Part shown: piece by piece, positions 58,056 through 64,000 of the stretch | Layout of the letters: each line of letters opens with the position of its first letter | Position numbering within the stretch: position 1 is the first letter of the stretch | DNA from: Janthinobacterium agaricidamnosum NBRC 102515 = DSM 9628 | GTDB taxonomy: Bacteria; Pseudomonadota; Gammaproteobacteria; Burkholderiales; Burkholderiaceae_D | NCBI RefSeq assembly: GCF_000723165.1 | Contig: NZ_HG322949.1 | Span: 585,134-649,133 of the forward strand | Length of the DNA: 64,000 nucleotides | Direction of reading: 5' to 3' | The notes under the pieces: model-generated | The model's input: the letters and a program-made list of their open reading frames with translations, nothing else | Databases searched by the model: none | Told to the model about the DNA's origin: nothing | Position numbers and translations under genes: made by a program

Positions 58056-58070
58056 GATATTTAAAATATC
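58056..58070. promoter_or_regulatory. 15-base palindrome upstream of the rubrerythrin gene
   Basis: GATATTTAAAATATC is a perfect palindrome with one central base, 52 bases before the rubrerythrin start. Its core resembles Rrf2-family sites such as NsrR operators (ATTT-N-AAAT core), but that identity is only inferred. A second AT-rich inverted repeat, TTGATTATAAATATCAA, lies near 58096-58112. Confidence 0.35.
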
Positions 58071-58268
58071 ATAGCTAAAAGCGATTGATTGTGAAAATTG
58101 ATTATAAATATCAATACGATAGTATTTTATTTAGTGCCCAGGGGTACAATTATTAGCTTTAGTGATAACAGAGTGTGGCTTGGGGAAAATACCTAGCTAA
58201 TTGAAAGTAAGCGTCTGATAAAATCGGAGGCTTTCCGATCGAACAAAAACAGGAAGGCAGCACAGAAA

Positions 58269-60587
58269 ATGGATTCGTCATCTGATCAAAAAGAGGAATT
58301 GCGTCAACAACTGCGCCTGGCCGCACTCGAATACCACGAGTGCCCGACGCCAGGAAAAATCAGTGTTACGCCCACCAAACAGTTGACCAACCAGCGCGAC
58401 CTGGCGCTGGCGTATTCGCCGGGTGTCGCGGCGCCGTGCGAAGAGATCGTCATCGATCCCGCCAACGCTTATAAATACACTGCCCGCGGCAACCTGGTCG
58501 CAGTTATCACCAACGGCACCGCCGTGCTGGGCCTGGGCAATATCGGCCCGCTCGCCGCCAAGCCTGTGATGGAGGGCAAGGGCGTACTGTTCAAGAAGTT
58601 CGCCGGCATCGACGTGTTCGACATTGAAATCAATGAATCCGACCCGGACAAACTGGTCGACATCATCGCCTCGCTGGAACCGACCTTCGGCGGCGTGAAC
58701 CTGGAAGATATCAAGGCGCCAGAGTGTTTCTATATCGAACGCCAATTGCGCGAACGGATGAAGATTCCCGTCTTCCATGACGACCAGCACGGCACCGCGA
58801 TCATCGTCGGCGCGGCCATCCTGAACGGCTTGAAAGCGGTCGGCAAGAAAATCGAAGAATGCAAACTGGTGGTGTCCGGCGCCGGCGCCGCCGCGCTGGC
58901 TTGCCTCGACCTGATCGTCGACCTCGGCTTTCCGCTGAAAAACATCTATGTCACCGACCTGGCCGGCGTGGTCTACAAGGGCCGCGTCGAATTGATGGAC
59001 CCGGACAAGGAACGTTTCGCGCAAGATACGCCGCTGCGCACCCTGGCTGAAATCATTCCTGACGCCGACATTTTCCTCGGCGTCTCCGCCGGCGGCGTGC
59101 TGAAACAAGACATGGTGCGCCAGATGGCGCCGAATCCATTGATACTGGCGCTGGCCAATCCGAACCCGGAAATCCTGCCGGAAGAAGTCAAGGCCGTGCG
59201 CAGCGACGCCATCATCGCCACCGGCCGTTCGGATTACCCGAACCAGGTCAACAATGTGTTGTGCTTCCCGTATATTTTCCGTGGCGCACTCGATTGCGGC
59301 GCGACCACCATCACCCGTGAAATGGAAATCGCGGTGGTGCACGCGATCGCCGACCTGGCCCACGCCGAGCAATCGGACATCGTCGCCACCACCTACGGCA
59401 TCAGCAACCTGTCGTTCGGTCCGGAATACCTGATTCCGATGCCGTTCGATCCGCGTTTGCTGATCAAGATCGCGCCGGCAGTGGCCCAGGCCGCCTTCGA
59501 ATCCGGCGTGGCCACCCGCCCGATCAAGGATTTGCAAGCCTACGCCGACAGTCTGCAGCAATTCGTGTACCGCAGCGGCACCTTCATGAAGCCGCTGTTC
59601 CTGATGGCGAAAAGCACGCCTGCCGAACTCAAGCGCATCGTCTACGCCGAAGGCGAAGAAGAGCGCGTGTTGCGCGCCGTGCAAGTGGTGGTTGACGAGC
59701 GTCTGGCGCGTCCTATCCTGGTGGGCCGCCCTGCGGTGCTGGAAGCGCGCATCCAGAAATTTGGCCTGCGCCTGAAGCACGGCGTCGATTTCGACGTCAT
59801 CAATCCGGATTTCGATGAGCGTTACCGCGATTACTGGCACACCTATTACGAGATGACCAGCCGCAAGGGCGTCACCGAAGAATACGCCAAGCTGGAAATG
59901 CGCCGCCGCCACACCCTGATCGGTTCGATGATGATACACAAGGGCGACGCCGACGGCATGATTTGCGGCACCTTCGGCACCACCCAGCTGCACCTGGACT
60001 ACATCGACCAGGTACTGGGCAAGCGCGCCGGCAGCAATGTTTACGCGGCAATGAACGTGCTGATCATGCCTGAGCGCCAACTGGTGATCGTCGATACCCA
60101 CGTCAATGACAATCCGAACCCGGATCAACTGGCCGAGATCACCATCATGGCGGCCGAGGAAATGACCCGTTTCGGCCTGTCGCCGCGCGCCGCGCTGCTG
60201 TCGCATTCGAACTTCGGTTCCAGCGACAGTGCTTCGGCGCAAAAAATGCGTGCCGCGCTGGACATCATCAAGCAAAAAGCGCCGGACCTGGAAATCGACG
60301 GCGAAATGCATGGCGATACCGCGCTGGATTCGAAATTGCGCAAGAAGATCATGCCGAATTCGGATTTGAAGAACGACGCCAACCTGCTGGTGATGCCGAA
60401 CATCGACGCCGCCAACATTGCCTATAACCTGCTGAAAACGGCGGCCGGCAACGGCATCGCGGTCGGTCCTATCCTGCTCGGCTGCGCCAAGCCGGTGCAT
60501 ATCCTGACCCCGTCGGCCACCGTGCGCCGCATCGTCAACATGACCGCGCTGTGCGTGGTCGATGCGGTGGCGCAACGCAAGGTGTAA
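58269..60587 (+). CDS. maeB: NADP-dependent malic enzyme with phosphotransacetylase-like domain
   Basis: This 772-residue protein has an N-terminal malic enzyme (about 1-430), with [36 protein letters not shown] and the cofactor loop [22 protein letters not shown]. Its C-terminal half (about 440-772) is the phosphate acetyltransferase-like domain found in long MaeB proteins. It decarboxylates malate to pyruvate and makes NADPH; the second domain is usually regulatory, responding to acetyl-CoA. The ATG at 58269 follows AGGAAGGCAG. A terminator follows the stop. Confidence 0.95.
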   Translation: MDSSSDQKEELRQQLRLAALEYHECPTPGKISVTPTKQLTNQRDLALAYSPGVAAPCEEIVIDPANAYKYTARGNLVAVITNGTAVLGLGNIGPLAAKPVMEGKGVLFKKFAGIDVFDIEINESDPDKLVDIIASLEPTFGGVNLEDIKAPECFYIERQLRERMKIPVFHDDQHGTAIIVGAAILNGLKAVGKKIEECKLVVSGAGAAALACLDLIVDLGFPLKNIYVTDLAGVVYKGRVELMDPDKERFAQDTPLRTLAEIIPDADIFLGVSAGGVLKQDMVRQMAPNPLILALANPNPEILPEEVKAVRSDAIIATGRSDYPNQVNNVLCFPYIFRGALDCGATTITREMEIAVVHAIADLAHAEQSDIVATTYGISNLSFGPEYLIPMPFDPRLLIKIAPAVAQAAFESGVATRPIKDLQAYADSLQQFVYRSGTFMKPLFLMAKSTPAELKRIVYAEGEEERVLRAVQVVVDERLARPILVGRPAVLEARIQKFGLRLKHGVDFDVINPDFDERYRDYWHTYYEMTSRKGVTEEYAKLEMRRRHTLIGSMMIHKGDADGMICGTFGTTQLHLDYIDQVLGKRAGSNVYAAMNVLIMPERQLVIVDTHVNDNPNPDQLAEITIMAAEEMTRFGLSPRAALLSHSNFGSSDSASAQKMRAALDIIKQKAPDLEIDGEMHGDTALDSKLRKKIMPNSDLKNDANLLVMPNIDAANIAYNLLKTAAGNGIAVGPILLGCAKPVHILTPSATVRRIVNMTALCVVDAVAQRKV

Positions 60588-60906
60588 TTGCCAGACTGCT
60601 AGTGCACGATGAAAACAGAGGCTTCGCGCCTCTGTTTTTGTATGTCCGCGTCATCCGGCCTACCGCATCAGTTGCTTTCTTTTGCACTTTTGATCTCGAT
60701 CAAACCCGGGCTCCCCATACCGTCTTAAGATGGCACCGAACTCCTTGCTCTCCCAGCGGTCTTCAATCACGTCGTAGCCATTGCTATCGGCGACATATTG
60801 TGTGACGCAACAGCGCTGTCAGGTGCGGGAGTTCACCTCGATTCAGCTTGTTTCCCATCCGCTTGCGCGCGCTGGTAATACGCAGGGTGCTGATGCATCG
60901 TGCTGA
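60588..60906. other. 319-base intergenic region with terminator and a decayed fragment
   Basis: It holds the maeB terminator (60612-60639) and, on the minus strand at 60660-60818, an open frame of 52 codons reading VTQYVADSNGYDVIEDRW and KEFGAILRRYGEPGF. That frame looks protein-like but is too short and has no start codon that I would trust. I cannot name the family. Confidence 0.45.
60612..60639 (+). terminator. intrinsic terminator after maeB
   Basis: An AAAACAGAGGC / GCCTCTGTTTT stem with a TTCGC loop is followed by TTG. Confidence 0.85.
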
Positions 60907-61908
60907 TTACTCGTGCTCCTCCCAGCGCACGCGGATTTCATTTACGGCCGGCATTTTCTCGACGAACAGGTCCACCAGCGTCGGATCGAAATGCCGGCCG
61001 CGCTGTTCTTGCAGGTAGCCCACCGCATCGTCGACCGGCCAGGCCCGTTTGTAGGGACGGGTCGAGGTCAGCGCGTCGAACACGTCGGCGATCGCGACTA
61101 TCCTTCCTTCGAGGCAAATATTTTCGCCGGCCAGCTGGTTCGGATAGCCGCTGCCATCCCATTTTTCATGGTGCGTCAGCGCGATCTGGCGCGCCACGCC
61201 CAGCATGCTGCTGTCCGGGTGCTCGCCGATGATGGCGGCGCCGATCGCCGCATGGGTTTGCATGATGGCCCATTCGTCGCTGTCCAGCTTGCCCGGTTTT
61301 TGCAGGATGCGGTCGGGGATGCCGATCTTGCCGACGTCGTGCATCGGCGCCGCGTGCAGCAAGTCGTCGGCCTCGATGTCATCCATGCCGGCCGCGCGTC
61401 CCAGCAGGCGCGCGTAATGGCTCATGCGGATCACGTGCAAGCCGGTTTCATTGTCCTTGTATTCGGCCGCCAGGCCCAGCCGCTGGACGATTTGCAGCTG
61501 GGTTTCCTTCAATTCATCGATGCGCACCAGCGACAAATGGGTGCGCAGCCGGGCCCGCACGATCGGCGGGCTGACCGGCTTGGTGATGTAGTCGACGGCG
61601 CCGGCGTCGAAGCCGACCAGTTCGTCGTTCGGGTCGCTCAGCGCGGTGACGAAAATCACCGGCATCGCGCTGGTGGCCGGATCGGCCTTGAGCACGCGGC
61701 ATACATCGTAGCCGCTCATGCCGGGCATCATCACGTCGAGCAAGACCAGCGCCGGGCGTTCCTGGCGCGCCAGTTCCAGCGCCCGCGCGCCATCCTTGGC
61801 GTACAGCAGGCGGTAATCGTCCTGCAGTATATGGCGCAGCAATTGCAGGTTGGCTGCTTCGTCGTCGACCACCAGGATCAGCGGTTTTTTATGGGAATGG
61901 ATGCTCAT
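60907..61908 (-). CDS. HD-GYP response regulator (RpfG-like c-di-GMP phosphodiesterase)
   Basis: This 333-residue protein has an N-terminal REC (acceptor Asp in [15 protein letters not shown], Lys in [10 protein letters not shown]) and an HD-GYP domain. The latter has [19 protein letters not shown] around residue 190 and [13 protein letters not shown] with an intact GYP. It should degrade c-di-GMP to GMP when phosphorylated. The ATG at 61908 overlaps the stop of the upstream hybrid kinase gene as ATGA. The pair is likely a phosphorelay unit. Confidence 0.93.
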   Translation of the reverse strand: MSIHSHKKPLILVVDDEAANLQLLRHILQDDYRLLYAKDGARALELARQERPALVLLDVMMPGMSGYDVCRVLKADPATSAMPVIFVTALSDPNDELVGFDAGAVDYITKPVSPPIVRARLRTHLSLVRIDELKETQLQIVQRLGLAAEYKDNETGLHVIRMSHYARLLGRAAGMDDIEADDLLHAAPMHDVGKIGIPDRILQKPGKLDSDEWAIMQTHAAIGAAIIGEHPDSSMLGVARQIALTHHEKWDGSGYPNQLAGENICLEGRIVAIADVFDALTSTRPYKRAWPVDDAVGYLQEQRGRHFDPTLVDLFVEKMPAVNEIRVRWEEHE

Positions 61909-64000
61909 GTCGGCTCCGTGTCGTAAGTGTTGAGCAGTGTTTGCAAGCGGGTTTGCGCCAGCGGAAAGTCGAAGTCGTCCAGCGCCGCCCGCAATGGCGC
62001 CAGGATCGCCGCATGCGCGCCCAGCGCGGTTTCCAGCGCCGCCAGCGCCGCATCGTCGAGCTGGCCGTGGCCCAGCGCGGCCAGCAGCGTTGCGGCGGCG
62101 TCGCGTGCGCCGCGGCAATCTTGTTGCGCCGTGCCGGCGCTGGCGGCGGGCGCCGCCGCTTGCTGCGCCGTCAGCAGGCGCAGCGCCGCCAGCGCGGCCG
62201 ACAAGCGGTCCACCAGGTGGCTCAGCGCTTCGCTCATCGCGGCCGCATTGTGATGATCGGCTTCGGCGCACAGGCGTTCCAGCTGCGCCAGCGTGACGCT
62301 TAATTGTTCCAGTCCCAGGTTGGCGGCCACGCCGCGCATCTTGTGGGCTTGCGTCTGTGCTGCAAGATATTGCCGCGTTGCGATCAACTCGGCCAGCCGC
62401 GGCGCCGCGGCGCAGTAATCGTGGTCGAAGCGGGCCAGCGCCTGGCGGTAGGCGCTGTCGCTGCCGGACCAGCGCGCCAGTCCGGCGCTGCGATGCAGCA
62501 CGCGCTGGCCGGACGAGGGCGGCTGCGCCGGCGGCTGGTCGTCGGGCAGCGCCGGACGCAAGCCGAGCACCCGCGCGATTTCATGCGACAGCGCATGCCA
62601 GTCGACCGGCTTGGTCGCAAACCCATCCATGCCGGCGGCGCGGCTGGCCTTGCGGTGCGCCGCCAGCACGCTGGCGGTCATGGCCACCACCGGCACCCGG
62701 GGCGCGCCGTCGCGCAAGGCGGCACGGATTGCCTGGGTCGCCTCCAAACCATCCATGTGCGGCATTTGCAAGTCCATCAGGATCGCGTCGTAGCGCACCG
62801 CGCCAGCCATGCGCACCGCCAGCGCGCCGTCGGCGGCGGTGTCGACGCTGTGGCCGTGCTTGCGCAACAGCAGGCACAGCAGTTCGAGGTTTTGCGGCAC
62901 ATCGTCGGCCACCAGGATGCGCAGCGGCGGCAAGTCGAACGGCTGTTGCTGATCCTGGCGGTAGCTGTGCGGCGTATTGCGGGCCGCTTCCAGCGGCAGC
63001 AGCACATGGAAGGCGGTGCCGAATCCGGCCTGGCTGTCGGCCCAGATCTTGCCCTGCATCAGCGTCACCAATTGCCGGCTGATGGTGGTGCCCAGGCCGG
63101 TGCCGCCGAAGCGCCGGGTAGTCGAATTATCGGCTTGCACGAAGGGATCGAAAATCGCTTCGAGCCGGTCCGGCGGAATGCCGATGCCGGTGTCTTGCAC
63201 CACGATATGCAATTGTTCGCCTTCTACTTGCGCGCTCAGCGTCACGCTGCCGGAAGTGGTGAACTTGATGGCATTGTCGAGCAAGTTGCTGATCACTTGC
63301 CGCAGGCGCAATTCGTCGCCGTATACATTGACCGGCAGCAACGGGTCGTAGCGCAGCTCCATCGCCAGGCCCTTGTTGCGGGCATTGCCGCCGAAGGTGG
63401 ACGACAGTTCGTCGAGCAGCGCCACCAGATTGTAGTCGTCCAGTTCCAGTTCCACCGCGCCCTTGTCGAGCTTGGCAGTGTCGAGGATTTCATTGAGCAG
63501 GCGCAGCAGCGCACGTCCGGCCTGGCGCACCGTATCGAGGTGGCGGCGCTGTTCCGGCAGCAGCGGGGTATCCAGCAACACATCGGTGTAGCCGAGGATG
63601 GAATTCATCGGCGTGCGGATTTCATGGCTCATATTGGCGACAAAGCTGGCCCGCGCGGCGGCCGCGTGTTCGGCTTTTTCCTTGGCGTCGCGCAAGTCTT
63701 CCTCGATCCGGCGCCGTTCGGTGATGTCGAGGATTACGCCATCGACCCAGCGCACCCGGCCTTCGCCGTCGAGCACCACGGCGCCGCGCTCCCACAGCCA
63801 GCGCAAGCCGCCGTCGGCATGGCGCAAGCGGTATTCGAGCAGGTACGGTTCGCCGCTGGCGACGCTGCGCTGGAACACGTCGACCGCATGGCCGCGGTCT
63901 TCCGGCACGATCAGCATGGTTACCGTGCGTTGCGGCGGATCGCCGAGGAAGTCTTGCGGCGGATAACCGGTCACTTGTTCGACGCCGTCGCTGATGAACA
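61905..64000 (-). CDS. hybrid histidine kinase with PAS, REC and Hpt domains (5' part outside window)
   Basis: The start of this protein lies beyond base 64000. The visible 698 codons begin inside a PAS domain ([13 protein letters not shown]), followed by PAC, HisKA (acceptor in [18 protein letters not shown]), HATPase ([34 protein letters not shown]), REC ([22 protein letters not shown]) and an Hpt with [12 protein letters not shown]. The kinase, receiver and Hpt form a full phosphorelay. It overlaps the HD-GYP gene as ATGA and likely feeds it. I see no membrane segments in the visible part. Confidence 0.92.
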   Translation of the reverse strand, partial: FISDGVEQVTGYPPQDFLGDPPQRTVTMLIVPEDRGHAVDVFQRSVASGEPYLLEYRLRHADGGLRWLWERGAVVLDGEGRVRWVDGVILDITERRRIEEDLRDAKEKAEHAAAARASFVANMSHEIRTPMNSILGYTDVLLDTPLLPEQRRHLDTVRQAGRALLRLLNEILDTAKLDKGAVELELDDYNLVALLDELSSTFGGNARNKGLAMELRYDPLLPVNVYGDELRLRQVISNLLDNAIKFTTSGSVTLSAQVEGEQLHIVVQDTGIGIPPDRLEAIFDPFVQADNSTTRRFGGTGLGTTISRQLVTLMQGKIWADSQAGFGTAFHVLLPLEAARNTPHSYRQDQQQPFDLPPLRILVADDVPQNLELLCLLLRKHGHSVDTAADGALAVRMAGAVRYDAILMDLQMPHMDGLEATQAIRAALRDGAPRVPVVAMTASVLAAHRKASRAAGMDGFATKPVDWHALSHEIARVLGLRPALPDDQPPAQPPSSGQRVLHRSAGLARWSGSDSAYRQALARFDHDYCAAAPRLAELIATRQYLAAQTQAHKMRGVAANLGLEQLSVTLAQLERLCAEADHHNAAAMSEALSHLVDRLSAALAALRLLTAQQAAAPAASAGTAQQDCRGARDAAATLLAALGHGQLDDAALAALETALGAHAAILAPLRAALDDFDFPLAQTRLQTLLNTYDTEPT

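Noticed and set aside
58096..58112. FNR-like box TTGAT...ATCAA upstream of rubrerythrin and maeB
   Set aside because: The spacing between half-sites is seven bases; FNR/Anr sites need four, so I do not call one.
1..64000. Prophage, integrative element, CRISPR array or tRNA-linked island
   Set aside because: No integrase, transposase, phage genes, direct-repeat arrays, or tRNA genes were seen; the TraL/TraM-like pair and short palindrome are the only mobile-DNA hints.

Overview
This window is a GC-rich bacterial chromosome segment with dense, short-spaced genes. Protein sequences (PurM, RecA, SucCD, MaeB, FbaA, PgK and others), a pyrophosphate-type phosphofructokinase and the glycolysis/purine gene order point to a betaproteobacterium of the Burkholderiales, most likely Oxalobacteraceae (Janthinobacterium/Duganella/Massilia type). 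The genus is inferred from remembered resemblance, not from a search. I saw no rRNA, tRNA, CRISPR array, prophage or complete insertion sequence.

Layout. 1-1.5 kb: start of an AI-2E/PerM-type membrane protein diverging from purM. 1.6-9.5 kb (minus): PPi-dependent phosphofructokinase, an S9 peptidase gene broken by one in-frame stop, and a four-gene overlapping unit (OmpR-type regulator, sensor kinase, DUF4212 small subunit, sodium:solute symporter). 9.7-14 kb: recA with an SOS box, recX, a methyltransferase and a DUF2889 protein. 14-17 kb: sucCD, then a type IV pilin gene behind a sigma-54 promoter with upstream palindromes. 17-21 kb: PilZ remnant, moaC, a BepA-like M48 protease, two small minus-strand genes and a zinc-finger protein. 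21.4-30.2 kb: azlC-azlD, then pgk, pyk, fba, purC, purE, purK and a Sua5-type t6A synthase.

30.5-44 kb: GDSL lipoprotein, OmpW-like porin, flavin reductase, msrA, cyclopropane fatty acid synthase, a hemerythrin-PdxH fusion, tcdA, thpR, FKBP isomerase, cysteine synthase, a two-domain M16 peptidase, and an orphan TraL/TraM-like pair. 44-48.3 kb: metallophosphatase, AraC regulator diverging from an SDR, patatin, pncC. 48.7-53.9 kb: a three-gene overlapping signalling operon made of a YfiR-like periplasmic protein, a hybrid histidine kinase with a likely CHASE8 sensor, and a REC-PAS-GGDEF-EAL-REC protein whose GGDEF domain is degenerate. 54-58 kb: thiL, a MarR regulator diverging from a CynX-type transporter, and a fused scar of a rubrerythrin gene and a FAD reductase gene. 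58.3-64 kb: maeB, then an HD-GYP response regulator and a large hybrid kinase running off the window.

How genes fit together: central carbon metabolism (pfp, fba, pgk, pyk, sucCD, maeB) and purine synthesis (purM, purC, purE, purK) are housekeeping. Two separate kinase operons end in c-di-GMP phosphodiesterases (EAL and HD-GYP), which suggests surface or motility control together with the pilin. The most unusual items are the hemerythrin-PdxH fusion, the YfiR/hybrid-kinase/EAL operon, the chromosomal TraL/TraM pair, and the rubrerythrin-reductase deletion.
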